Origin: an uncultured Chlamydiae bacterium
Lineage (GTDB): Bacteria > Chlamydiota > Chlamydiia > Chlamydiales > Rhabdochlamydiaceae
NCBI GenBank assembly: GCA_903824495.1
Contig: CAIJXB010000065.1
Location: forward strand, 1 to 64,000
Direction of reading: 5' to 3'
Length of the DNA: 64,000 nucleotides
In this document: piece after piece, positions 44,860 through 53,659 of the stretch
How the letters are laid out: each line of letters begins with the position of its first letter
How positions within the stretch are numbered: position 1 is the first letter of the stretch
Made by a program: the position numbers and the translations under genes
Notes under the pieces: model-generated
The model's input: the letters and a program-made list of their open reading frames with translations, nothing else
The model's database searches: none
Told to the model about the DNA's origin: nothing

Positions 44860-47802
44860 ATGAAAAACGACTTTTTACAAAATGTTGGAGAGACCTATTT
44901 AGACTTCAAGGTACTGAGCTGCACAAAAATTGAAGAACTCGACTGTTATTTTAAAGAGTTGGTACATGAGCCGACAGGCGCTCATGTGATCCATATTGAA
45001 AATGAAGACCCTGAAAACTTGTTTTGTCTTTCGTTCCGCACTTTACCTAAAAACAACCGCGGCACGCCCCATATTTTGGAACACGTGACCCTTTGTGGAT
45101 CCGATAAATTCCCCATTAAAGACCCCTTTTTCTCGATGACAAGAAGAAGCCTTAACACTTTCATGAACGCTTTGACAGGCTCTGATTTCACATGCTATCC
45201 AGCAGCTTCCCAGGTAGAAAAAGACTTTTATAACTTGCTCAATGTCTATCTCGATGCTGTTTTCCATCCTCAAATCAAACATTTGAGCTTTTTACAAGAA
45301 GGGTGCCGACTCGAATTCAAAAACCCTAAGGATCCTAAATCTCCTCTTACCTTCAAGGGAATCGTTTATAATGAAATGAAAGGAAGCATCACGCCTGACT
45401 CTAAGCTATGGCATGCATGTCTTGAAGACCTGTTCCCTGATCTTCCCTACGCGTATAACTCAGGTGGTGAGCCGCGTGACATCCCCGATTTAACCTTTGA
45501 AGAACTTTTAGAGTTCCACCGCACGTATTACCACCCTAGCAGATGTCTTTTCTTCTTCTATGGCTCTTTCCCTTTAAAAAACCATTTAGATTACATTCAA
45601 GAAAACGCCCTTAAAGGAGTAAAACCTCTTCCCCCTCTTCCTTTATTGCCTAAACAAGCGCGTTTTTCTGAAAGCAAAAAAAGACACCTCACCTACGCAG
45701 TAAACGAAGAGCAGCAAGCTGCTCCTAAAACGTTTGTGTCCTTTGGATGGCTCACCTGCTCCATTACAGAGCAGGCAGAAGTTTTAGCTCTATCACTTCT
45801 AGACTGTATCTTGATGGACTGCGATGCTTCCCCTTTAAAAAAGGCCCTTTTAGATTCAGGTCTCTGCGCCCAAGTCGATGCTCAAGTCGATACGGAAATC
45901 AGTGAAGTCCCTTACATTTTGACATTCAAGGGATGCAAAGAAGAAGACGTAGAAAAATTAGAGGCGTTTTTATTCAAAACTCTCGAGGAATTAAGTGAAA
46001 AACCGTTTGCACAGCATCTAATCGATGCAGCGATCCATCAAATCGAATTCTCTCGCATGGAAATTACCGGTGATCAAGGCCCTTTTGGCTTAAATCTGTT
46101 CTTTAGATCAGCTCTTGCTATGCAGCATGGTGGAGATCCTCTTTACATGCTCAAAATACATTCTCTTTTTAAAGAACTTTTGGAGAAGACAAAAAACCCC
46201 CTTTATCTACCAAGACTTTTGAAGCATTATCTCATCGATAATCATCATAGAGTTCAAATCATCATGTCTCCAGATAGTGAACTTGAAAAAAAAGAGATCG
46301 AAGAAGAAACAGCAAAACTTGAAACCATTGCTCAAGGCCTCTCTGAAGAGCAAAAAAAACGGATCATTTTGCAAGCTCAAGAGCTAAAGGTGATGCAAAA
46401 AAACATCGAAGAGCAAGACCTTGAATGTCTTCCTAAAGTGACACTCGATGATGTTTCTTTGCTACCAAGAGATTTTCCTTTAAAACATCATGAACTAGAC
46501 TCTTCGCTAAAAATCTTCCATCATGAGTGTTTTACAAACTTTATCCTATATGCAGATCTTGTCTTCGATCTTCCTCATGTAGAAAAAGAAGAAATCCCCT
46601 ACTTGCAACTGCTGCTTTCAATCCTCCCCTCTCTTGGATCCGGAGGAAGAACGTATGTAGAAAATCTCGAGTATACGATGTCGTATACAGGCGGAGTCTC
46701 TACTTCGAGCTCTTTGCATGTGCAAGCCAAAGATCATAAAGCCTTAAGCCCTTCTCTTACTGTCAGAGGAAAAGCTTTAGAAAGAAATGCTGAAAAGCTC
46801 TTTATTTTGATGAGAGACACTCTTCAAACACCTGATTTAACAGATGAAAAAAGGCTAAAAGAGCTGATCGAACAGATCCATTCCTCCCTTCAAAATCGCG
46901 TTTCTAAAAACGCTCTGCGTTACGCTGTCCAACTCTCTTTAAGTGGCTATAACGAGGCTTCTTATTTTGGCTATGAAAGCTCAGGCCTTCCCTACTTCCA
47001 CTTCATAGAAAGTTTGGCCTCTCAGCTTCCAAAGATCCTTCCCTCTTTAGCCCAAAAGTTGAAAGATCTCCATAGCAAACTCTTTTCCTTTCATAATGTT
47101 CATCTCGTTTTATCTTGTGATCAGGCTCTCTATGAAAAGGTATTGAATATGGACCTCAAGGGTCTTTTTGCCTTTAAGCAAAAACCTTTCACTCCTTGGA
47201 AGTATAACTACCCTCTTAGCGTTACTCCATCACAGGGAAGGATTATTACTTCTCAAGTAGCTTACAACGTAAAAGCATACTCTGTAGCTCCCTACATCCA
47301 TCCCCATGCTCCGGCTCTTTCCATAGCCTCTCAAATTTTTGAGCATGTGGTGCTGCACAATAAGATTCGAGAAATTGGAGGAGCTTATGGCGCCGGCGCG
47401 ACCTATAACTCTTTAACTGGATCCTTTTATTTCTACTCATATCGAGATCCTCACATCTCTGCCACCTTTGAAGCTTTTGAAGAGGCGATACAAATGGCTG
47501 CAAAAGGAGATTTTGGACCAAGAGATTTAGAAGAGGCAAAACTTGCAATGATCCAACAGATGGATATGCCTGTTTCTCCTGGAAGCCAAGCCATTTTAGG
47601 CTACAACATCTACCGTGAAGGCAAAGATAAAAATCTTCGTGAAGAATACAGAAGAACACTTCTTGACTTGACCGTGTCTGATATTAAACAAGTGGTTAAG
47701 GCGGAATTTTTATCCTCTAATAAAGAAGGGATCAAGGTGAGCTTTGCTGGAAAAGATCTCTTTAGAAGACAAGCTCCCGAACTTGAAGTGTTACCACTTT
47801 AA
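44860..47802 (+). CDS. M16C zinc metalloprotease (PreP/insulinase family)
   Basis: This 980-residue protease has the inverted zinc motif HILEH at 71-75 and a distal Glu in GIVYNEMKGS near residue 172. The length and the M16C region (about residues 420-700) fit presequence-protease-type oligopeptidases, which clear peptides in the cytosol or, in organelles, targeting sequences. Chlamydia encode an orthologue annotated as insulinase family. There is no signal peptide, so a cytosolic location is likely. It is monocistronic, followed by the tandem htrA genes. Confidence 0.93.
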   Translation: MKNDFLQNVGETYLDFKVLSCTKIEELDCYFKELVHEPTGAHVIHIENEDPENLFCLSFRTLPKNNRGTPHILEHVTLCGSDKFPIKDPFFSMTRRSLNTFMNALTGSDFTCYPAASQVEKDFYNLLNVYLDAVFHPQIKHLSFLQEGCRLEFKNPKDPKSPLTFKGIVYNEMKGSITPDSKLWHACLEDLFPDLPYAYNSGGEPRDIPDLTFEELLEFHRTYYHPSRCLFFFYGSFPLKNHLDYIQENALKGVKPLPPLPLLPKQARFSESKKRHLTYAVNEEQQAAPKTFVSFGWLTCSITEQAEVLALSLLDCILMDCDASPLKKALLDSGLCAQVDAQVDTEISEVPYILTFKGCKEEDVEKLEAFLFKTLEELSEKPFAQHLIDAAIHQIEFSRMEITGDQGPFGLNLFFRSALAMQHGGDPLYMLKIHSLFKELLEKTKNPLYLPRLLKHYLIDNHHRVQIIMSPDSELEKKEIEEETAKLETIAQGLSEEQKKRIILQAQELKVMQKNIEEQDLECLPKVTLDDVSLLPRDFPLKHHELDSSLKIFHHECFTNFILYADLVFDLPHVEKEEIPYLQLLLSILPSLGSGGRTYVENLEYTMSYTGGVSTSSSLHVQAKDHKALSPSLTVRGKALERNAEKLFILMRDTLQTPDLTDEKRLKELIEQIHSSLQNRVSKNALRYAVQLSLSGYNEASYFGYESSGLPYFHFIESLASQLPKILPSLAQKLKDLHSKLFSFHNVHLVLSCDQALYEKVLNMDLKGLFAFKQKPFTPWKYNYPLSVTPSQGRIITSQVAYNVKAYSVAPYIHPHAPALSIASQIFEHVVLHNKIREIGGAYGAGATYNSLTGSFYFYSYRDPHISATFEAFEEAIQMAAKGDFGPRDLEEAKLAMIQQMDMPVSPGSQAILGYNIYREGKDKNLREEYRRTLLDLTVSDIKQVVKAEFLSSNKEGIKVSFAGKDLFRRQAPELEVLPL

Positions 47803-47838
47803 AAAAGTCTTTAAAAAAGAATTTGATTTTTTTTGATC

Positions 47839-47880
47839 CCTTAGCGAGAATCGCTTCCGTCTAACGATTTCACGCTAAGG
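47839..47880 (+). promoter_or_regulatory. Leader hairpin masking the htrA-copy-1 ribosome site
   Basis: CCTTAGCG (47839-47846) is perfectly complementary to CGCTAAGG (47873-47880). The right arm includes the first bases of the Shine-Dalgarno AAGGAG before the ATG at 47892. Such a fold could act as an RNA thermometer or other translation switch, or mark an operator. A related leader precedes copy 2. Confidence 0.5.
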
Positions 47881-47891
47881 AGCAAAAAATC

Positions 47892-48887
47892 ATGTCTTTA
47901 TATCGAATTTCTACACTTTGTGCCGCAACTTCCTTTTTAATGTTGTCCGCTTATGCTGGGGAAGCCCCAAGCCTTGATTCTCAATATCCCCTTTCTAAAA
48001 TGTTTACCTCGGTTGGTAAAAAGAACTTCCCGGGTGTTGTCTTTATTAGAGTTGAAGAAGTAGAAGACCCAACAGATAGCGATATCAATCACGTAAATCC
48101 TTACCACAATGGTTTGTTCCCTCGCACAAAACGGGGATCCGGATTCTTTGTCTCTGCAGATGGATACATCATAACAAGCGCCCATATTGTTGCCGGAGCT
48201 ACTAAGATCATCGTTAGTTTTGATAGAGGCAAAGAGTTAGAAGCGACTTTAGTCGGCACTGATGCTGCAACAGATGTTGCTATCTTAAAAGTCGAAGGGA
48301 ACGATTTCTTTTATCTCCCTCTTGGCGATTCTGACGCAATTGATATCGGAGAGTGGATCACTGCCGTTGGACTCCCTAGTAAGTTAGAGACCTCTCTTAC
48401 ACTTGGAGTTGTAAGTTCTAGAGGCAGACAAAATTTACAAATCAACGACTTTGAAGATTTGATTCAAACAGACGCAGCGATCAACCCCGGCAATTCGGGA
48501 GGCCCCTTACTTAACCTAAATGGAGAAGTGATCGGGATGAATACATCTATCCTATCACAAGCTGGTGAATATACAGGTCTTGGTTTTGCAGTCCCAAGTA
48601 ATATGGCAAAAAACATTATGCCTCAAATCATAGACAGAGGAAATGTAGTGCTATCCTTCTTAGGATTGTACTTAAGGGCTCTTGAGAAGGGCGAAGGAGC
48701 TTTTGTCTATAAAGTCGTTCCAGATTCCCCTGCAGATAAAGCGGGAATCCAAAAAGGCGATATCATCGTAGAATACGAAGGCTCTGCGGTAAAATCACCT
48801 GGATTCTTTAGAAACACCAATGCTTTCAAAAAACCAGGCGCAACTTCTGACATCAAAATCATTCGTGGCGTTTCTTGTACTCAATAA
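47892..48887 (+). CDS. HtrA-like serine protease, truncated tandem copy
   Basis: This 331-residue protein has a signal peptide (MSLYRISTLCAATSFLMLSAYAG). The trypsin-like domain keeps the triad: His in SAHIVAG, Asp in ATDVAILKV, Ser in INPGNSGGPL. Compared with the next gene it lacks the LA loop (the FQRFFGTP... stretch), has a ~10-residue deletion at the start of PDZ1, and ends soon after PDZ1 with a divergent RGVSCTQ. PDZ2 is absent. It is probably a duplicate on the way to decay or a single-PDZ specialised protease. It has its own terminator. Confidence 0.88.
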   Translation: MSLYRISTLCAATSFLMLSAYAGEAPSLDSQYPLSKMFTSVGKKNFPGVVFIRVEEVEDPTDSDINHVNPYHNGLFPRTKRGSGFFVSADGYIITSAHIVAGATKIIVSFDRGKELEATLVGTDAATDVAILKVEGNDFFYLPLGDSDAIDIGEWITAVGLPSKLETSLTLGVVSSRGRQNLQINDFEDLIQTDAAINPGNSGGPLLNLNGEVIGMNTSILSQAGEYTGLGFAVPSNMAKNIMPQIIDRGNVVLSFLGLYLRALEKGEGAFVYKVVPDSPADKAGIQKGDIIVEYEGSAVKSPGFFRNTNAFKKPGATSDIKIIRGVSCTQ

Positions 48888-48893
48888 TACTAC

Positions 48894-48930
48894 AAAAAAG
48901 CCTCTTTCAAAAAAAGAAAGAGGCTTTTTC
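48894..48930 (+). terminator. Terminator after htrA copy 1
   Basis: AAAAAGCCTCTTTC pairs with GAAAGAGGCTTTTT (48916-48929), with a 7-nt A-rich loop and T-run. Confidence 0.9.
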
Positions 48931-48955
48931 ACTTTCAGTTTGATTTTTTTTAATT

Positions 48956-48997
48956 CTCTAGCGAGAATCACTTTCGTCTAACTATTTTACGCTAAGG
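48956..48997 (+). promoter_or_regulatory. Leader hairpin before htrA copy 2
   Basis: TAGCG (48959-48963) pairs with CGCTA (48990-48994), extending imperfectly to CTCTAGCG/CGCTAAGG. The surrounding ~80 bp match the copy 1 leader closely. The stem is weaker than in copy 1 but again abuts the Shine-Dalgarno. Confidence 0.45.
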
Positions 48998-49008
48998 AGC
49001 AAAAAATT

Positions 49009-50430
49009 ATGTCTTTACGCTGGATCTCTACACTTTGTGCTGTAACTTCCCTTTTAACAGTGCCGTCTTTTGCTCAGGATGCTTCGAACTCCGATACTTA
49101 TTGTAACTGCTCCCCTGTTTCCCTCTCCAAAATGTTTACATCCGTTGCTAAAAAAAGCATTCCAGGAGTTGTCTTCATTAAGGTAGAAGGCTCGGACGAA
49201 ACATCTGATGAAGAGCGCAATTACATGGATCCTTACTCGGATGATCTATTCCAACGTTTTTTCGGAACTCCTACAAAACCCCAAAGAAGACAACCTCAAA
49301 CAAGCCAAGGATCTGGCTTTTTTGTTTCAGCTGACGGATACATCATGACCAACGCTCACGTTGTTGCAGGAGCTAGCAAGATTACAATCAGCTTTGATGG
49401 GGGCAAAGAGCTAGAAGCAACTCTAGTCGGCACAGATGCACCCACTGATGTCGCGATCATTAAAGTAGAAGGATCTAATTTCCCTTACCTTTCTCTTGGC
49501 AACTCTGATGACATGGATATCGGCGAGTGGGTTGTTGCCATTGGAAGTCCTTTTCAATTAGAAGCGACACTCACCGTTGGTGTTGTGAGCGCAAAAGGCA
49601 GACAAAACCTGCAAATCACCGATTTTGAAGATTTCATTCAAACAGACGCGGCTATCAATCCCGGCAATTCAGGCGGACCTTTGCTCAACCTGAATGGAGA
49701 AGTGATTGGAATGAATACAGCGATTGTTTCTAAATCAGGTGGATACATGGGAATCGGCTTTGCGATCCCTAGTAATATGGCCAAAAGTATCATGAACCAA
49801 ATCATAGATAAGGGCGCTGTTACACGTGGCTTCTTAGGCGTATCGCTCCAGCCTGTTGATAAAGACATCGCAGATGCCTTCCATCTTGATAAAGTAGAAG
49901 GAGCTCTAGTTTCTGAAGTTGTTAAAGACTCCCCTGCAGATAAGGCCGGCATTAAACAAGGTGACATCATCATAGAATACGATGGAGCTCCTGTAAAAAC
50001 ACTTGGATGCTTTAGAAACAACATCTCCTTCACTGAACCTGGTTCTATCATCAAGCTCAAAGTGATCCGTAAAGGTCAAGTCATCCCAATAGATGTTAAG
50101 CTTGGAACCTCTACTGAGTCTCTAGCTGCAGCTGGCGTTGCCGTACAAAAACTCGGTATTGAAGTTCAAACTCTGTCTCCAGAGCTTCGTAAGCAACTTG
50201 GATACTCTAAAGGGGAAGAAGGCATTGTCATCACTAAAGTCAAGCCTGGCTCTCCTGCAGCACTAGCTGGTATCAGACCCGGATTCTTGATCTTAGCGAT
50301 CAACCATAAGAAGGTGGGAACGCTCGCTGAGCTTGATGAAGCAGCTTGTATGCCTGATAATAGAAACAGAGTTCTGCTCCTTGTCAAACAAGGATCGATC
50401 ACTCGTTTCTACTCAATTAAATTATCCTAA
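49009..50430 (+). CDS. htrA: Periplasmic serine protease HtrA/DegP
   Basis: This 473-residue protease-chaperone degrades misfolded envelope proteins. It has a signal peptide (to about residue 23) and catalytic triad H117, D146, S220, with the usual TNAHVV, TDVAII and GNSGGPL motifs. PDZ1 covers about residues 275-365 and PDZ2 about 380-473. The length is typical for chlamydial HtrA. It is the full-length member of a tandem pair; the leader, first ~60 residues and protease core are shared with copy 1. It ends at a strong terminator. Confidence 0.97.
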   Translation: MSLRWISTLCAVTSLLTVPSFAQDASNSDTYCNCSPVSLSKMFTSVAKKSIPGVVFIKVEGSDETSDEERNYMDPYSDDLFQRFFGTPTKPQRRQPQTSQGSGFFVSADGYIMTNAHVVAGASKITISFDGGKELEATLVGTDAPTDVAIIKVEGSNFPYLSLGNSDDMDIGEWVVAIGSPFQLEATLTVGVVSAKGRQNLQITDFEDFIQTDAAINPGNSGGPLLNLNGEVIGMNTAIVSKSGGYMGIGFAIPSNMAKSIMNQIIDKGAVTRGFLGVSLQPVDKDIADAFHLDKVEGALVSEVVKDSPADKAGIKQGDIIIEYDGAPVKTLGCFRNNISFTEPGSIIKLKVIRKGQVIPIDVKLGTSTESLAAAGVAVQKLGIEVQTLSPELRKQLGYSKGEEGIVITKVKPGSPAALAGIRPGFLILAINHKKVGTLAELDEAACMPDNRNRVLLLVKQGSITRFYSIKLS

Positions 50431-50433
50431 CAT

Positions 50434-50471
50434 AAAAAAAGGCCTATCCAAGAGATTGGATAGGCCTTTTT
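50434..50471 (+). terminator. Terminator after htrA
   Basis: AAAAAGGCCTATCC pairs with GGATAGGCCTTTTT, ~8-nt loop, then T-run. Confidence 0.92.
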
Positions 50472-50548
50472 CCTTCTATTTTTTTCCATTTTATTCAGAT
50501 TTTTTGTATTATAGCATCTGTTTTTATATAAATAATTAATGGTTTTGG

Positions 50549-53530
50549 ATGTCTTTAATTGAAAATATTTTTATTGAAAGGTTTACAAAAAACCGATTTG
50601 AAGGAGGAAACTTTTCAGATTTGGACTGCCAAAGCCTAGAAAAAATAAAAACATTCATAGAGAAAACCCCTCAGGTCATCAACGAGCTAATCCCATCTGC
50701 TCAATCAGTAAAAAATTTATTTAGCAACTTAAGTGAGCTTCTTCAAGAAAAGCCATCTTGTAAGGATATTATCGTAAAAATCAAAAAAGTCGCTCTCTCC
50801 ACACTTGTCAAAAAAGATATTGATGCCTTTTTCCTAAACTTGGACAGGTATAAAGATTTAGACCCGGTTCATTTAAGAGAACTTATTGGGATTGCAGTGG
50901 AAGTCTTTTATAAAGATTTCTCCTCTACCTCTCACTTAGGTGAAAAAATTAAAAAGTATGGGATTAAAGAGGAAAAGATTCGTATCGAGATCGCGAGATC
51001 AGCAGCCGCTTGTGATGGGCGGGGAACTTCTAAATGTATCGGCAGCTATGCCATTAAAGATCAAAAAGCCCTTATAGAGATCGCAATCATCGCCTCCAAT
51101 CAAAATGGACTTAAAACTTCTAAATATATCAAAAACTACGGCATTAAAGACCCGGATGCCCGGATAGGGATTGCAATGATTGCAGCTTCTCGACTCGAGG
51201 GGGGAATTTCCAAATACATTCAAAGCTACGGCATTAAAGATCAAGATGCCTTGATAGAGATTGCAAGGATTGCTGTAACTAATTTTGGAAGAGACACTTC
51301 TCAACATATAGGGAACTACGGCATCAAAGATGAGAAAGCTTTGGTAGAAATAGCAAAAATTTCTGCTTCTCGCTTCGGAAGGGAAACTTCTGAATACATC
51401 GGAAAGTATAGCATTAAAGACCCGGCAGCTCTTATAGAGATTGCAAAGATTTCTGCAGCTCAAGACGGTGGTGGAACTTCTGAATACATAGGAAACTATG
51501 GCATTAAAGATGAAAAGGCCCTTATAGAGATTGCAAGGATTGCTGCAGTTTCCGATGGACACGGGACCTCTCAACATATCTTAAAGTATGGAATTAAAGA
51601 TCAATTGGCCCTTATAGAGATTGCAACGATTATAGTTCCTGAGTTTTCTACAGTAATCCTGAAATATTTACCTAACTTCTTTCGGACTCTACCTTCTAAA
51701 AACATCCCTGCCTATCAGCTTCTTCTTTTTAAAGCTCTTGTCTATGGGCTGTCAGAAACGAGAAGCAAAAGCAATCCTCTTACAATTTTTAAGGATTTTG
51801 AAAAATTTGGCCCGCTATTACCTAACAAGGTCACTTTGACAAATATGGAGGGGGAATCTTTTTTAAAAGACTGTATCAAGAGCTTTGAAGATCCGCTACC
51901 TCCCGTTCTTCAAAAGATCTCGCCCTGTAAAGAAGCCTTAAAATACCGCAATAAGCAACTAGCATACCCTCTTATAGACACCTTCATTTCAGAGTCTTTC
52001 AATCCTGCCTACCAAGAGGCCTATACATCTTTAGCAAAAACAACACCCGCCTATCTTCCTTCCGTTCTACCTTCTAAGTGGATGGCCCAAGCTAACATAA
52101 AAAATCCGCCGGAGGGACTTTCTAACTTCCTTTCAAGGTTTAAACCTCAATTGAAAAATAAAGACACCGGCCTCATGCAGATGTGTTTACTTACGACTCA
52201 AACACTGGACAAGTTTGAAGGCATCTCCCCTGAAAGGAAGTTAGCGCTGCTTTCTAGCGTATGTAATCAGCCAAAAGGGGAACTTCAAAAAGTCTTCGAA
52301 GGACTTGGCTACCTCTATTCTTTCTGTATTAGGAATCAAATAAATGTCTTAAATACCCTTGATTTAAAGGCCCCTATCACTAGCTCTAAGGAGGCTTTAG
52401 AAAAGCTCCTGACCAAGGACTCTCTTGTTAAGATATCCGACATTTCTAATTTTGCCGCTTTATATGGAGATTCTTTCAATCATACAAGGATTCCTTTAGC
52501 AATCGAAATTTATAAGGCGAAACTATCCACTTTAAACGACGAAGCTACGAGAAGCACACTCGAGCGCTTCATCCGCTCCGTACTTTTAAAAACTTTCGAT
52601 GAGGAAAGGTTTCGAACAGATATTAGCCCCCATCTAGCAAAGATTGAGGCGCACTATCCTAAGGTACTGAGTAGATGGAAGTCTTTAACATTTTCAGCTT
52701 CTTTATGTTCTTCTACTATAGAAACAGAGCAGCCCCCTTTTTCTTTTCGAAGTTTCTTTGACCTGAAACTTTATGACAAGCACTGGAATAACAATGGAAA
52801 AGATCTTTTACCAGATCTTACTTCTTATCTTAAAGGGGAGGAAATCAAGAATCCTTCTCATCCAATCCTTACCCTCTGTAAAGAGTTAATCGAAAATGAA
52901 TCCTTCTCTAAAATTAAGCAAATAGAAAAAATCCAACAAATTCTAAAAGCCTTAGCAACTTCGGCATTAAGAGAATCAGAGCTGAACAACGATTTAAATG
53001 GACTCCTACAAACCCTTGAATCTGAACCCCAGGCTTCTTTAAATGAAACCGTCATTCTTACTAAAGACTGGCAAGACCTTTTACTTGCAGGATCCGAAGT
53101 AGCAGGAAGTTGCCAACGAATAGATGGGCTTCCTAGCCTAAATAAGTGTCTGCTTGCCTATTGCATGGATGGGAAAAACGCCATGATAGGCGTAAGAAAC
53201 AAAGACGGAAAAATCTTAGCAAGATCGATGCTCCGCCTTCTTTGGAATGAAAAAAAGCAAAGACCTGCTCTTTTTTTAGATAGACTCTATCCCCCACTTC
53301 TTTGTCCTCCAGAAAAGCAAGAAGCTATTGTAACGGCTGCCAAGGAGTGCGCTAAGGATCTGAACTGCGATCTTTTCACTCTCTGGAGTGGATACCCTGA
53401 GACTCCAGGAACAACCATAAAGTCTTTAAAAGGGCCATGCCCTTATGAATACGAGGATGCTGCTAATGGGGTCAATCCAAATGGAATATTCGAGATCAAA
53501 AACTTAAGAGAAGTTTATTTAACCGTCTAA
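50549..53530 (+). CDS. Hypothetical large protein with seven 30-residue YGIKD repeats
   Basis: In this 993-residue protein, residues 137-346 are seven exact-length 30-residue units of the form Y(G/A/S)IKDxxALIEIAxIxAxxxGxxTSxYIxx, with a partial eighth. Each unit would make a short helix pair, suggesting a solenoid. The middle (~380-780) is helical and unrecognised. The last ~140 residues form a compact block (GSCQRIDGLPSLNKCLLAY, then AMIGVRNKDGKILARSMLR). There is no signal peptide. Repeat solenoids of this sort are common in intracellular bacteria as host-protein-binding effectors; the function is unknown. Confidence 0.8.
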   Translation: MSLIENIFIERFTKNRFEGGNFSDLDCQSLEKIKTFIEKTPQVINELIPSAQSVKNLFSNLSELLQEKPSCKDIIVKIKKVALSTLVKKDIDAFFLNLDRYKDLDPVHLRELIGIAVEVFYKDFSSTSHLGEKIKKYGIKEEKIRIEIARSAAACDGRGTSKCIGSYAIKDQKALIEIAIIASNQNGLKTSKYIKNYGIKDPDARIGIAMIAASRLEGGISKYIQSYGIKDQDALIEIARIAVTNFGRDTSQHIGNYGIKDEKALVEIAKISASRFGRETSEYIGKYSIKDPAALIEIAKISAAQDGGGTSEYIGNYGIKDEKALIEIARIAAVSDGHGTSQHILKYGIKDQLALIEIATIIVPEFSTVILKYLPNFFRTLPSKNIPAYQLLLFKALVYGLSETRSKSNPLTIFKDFEKFGPLLPNKVTLTNMEGESFLKDCIKSFEDPLPPVLQKISPCKEALKYRNKQLAYPLIDTFISESFNPAYQEAYTSLAKTTPAYLPSVLPSKWMAQANIKNPPEGLSNFLSRFKPQLKNKDTGLMQMCLLTTQTLDKFEGISPERKLALLSSVCNQPKGELQKVFEGLGYLYSFCIRNQINVLNTLDLKAPITSSKEALEKLLTKDSLVKISDISNFAALYGDSFNHTRIPLAIEIYKAKLSTLNDEATRSTLERFIRSVLLKTFDEERFRTDISPHLAKIEAHYPKVLSRWKSLTFSASLCSSTIETEQPPFSFRSFFDLKLYDKHWNNNGKDLLPDLTSYLKGEEIKNPSHPILTLCKELIENESFSKIKQIEKIQQILKALATSALRESELNNDLNGLLQTLESEPQASLNETVILTKDWQDLLLAGSEVAGSCQRIDGLPSLNKCLLAYCMDGKNAMIGVRNKDGKILARSMLRLLWNEKKQRPALFLDRLYPPLLCPPEKQEAIVTAAKECAKDLNCDLFTLWSGYPETPGTTIKSLKGPCPYEYEDAANGVNPNGIFEIKNLREVYLTV
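50957..51586 (+). repeat. Seven 90-bp coding repeats
   Basis: Seven units of exactly 90 bp (30 codons) start at 50957, each beginning TAT/TAC-GG(C/A)-AT(T/C)-AAA, with a partial eighth to about 51646. They are coding repeats, not CRISPR: no spacers and the reading frame is kept. Confidence 0.9.
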
Positions 53531-53583
53531 AATGTCCCACCCAATACTTTACCAGAAATTAAACGCAAATCGCTCATTACAAG

Positions 53584-53648
53584 TATGATAACATTATTTT
53601 TGCAAAATAACATAGCATATGTTATGATGCAATTATGATGTTATCATA
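53584..53648 (+). promoter_or_regulatory. Nested palindromic operator of the AbiE-like module
   Basis: Outer arms TATGATAACAT (53584-53594) and ATGTTATCATA (53638-53648) are a perfect 11-bp inverted repeat. Inside lies TAACATA-gca-TATGTTA (53608-53624), sharing the core TAACAT. Placed just before the wHTH gene, these are likely binding sites for autorepression, as known for AbiEi antitoxins. Confidence 0.7.
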
Positions 53649-53659
53649 TTGGTTGTGTG

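Noticed and set aside
47839-47880. CIRCE heat-shock operator before htrA
   Set aside because: The arms (CCTTAGCG/CGCTAAGG) and 26-bp loop do not fit TTAGCACTC-N9-GAGTGCTAA.
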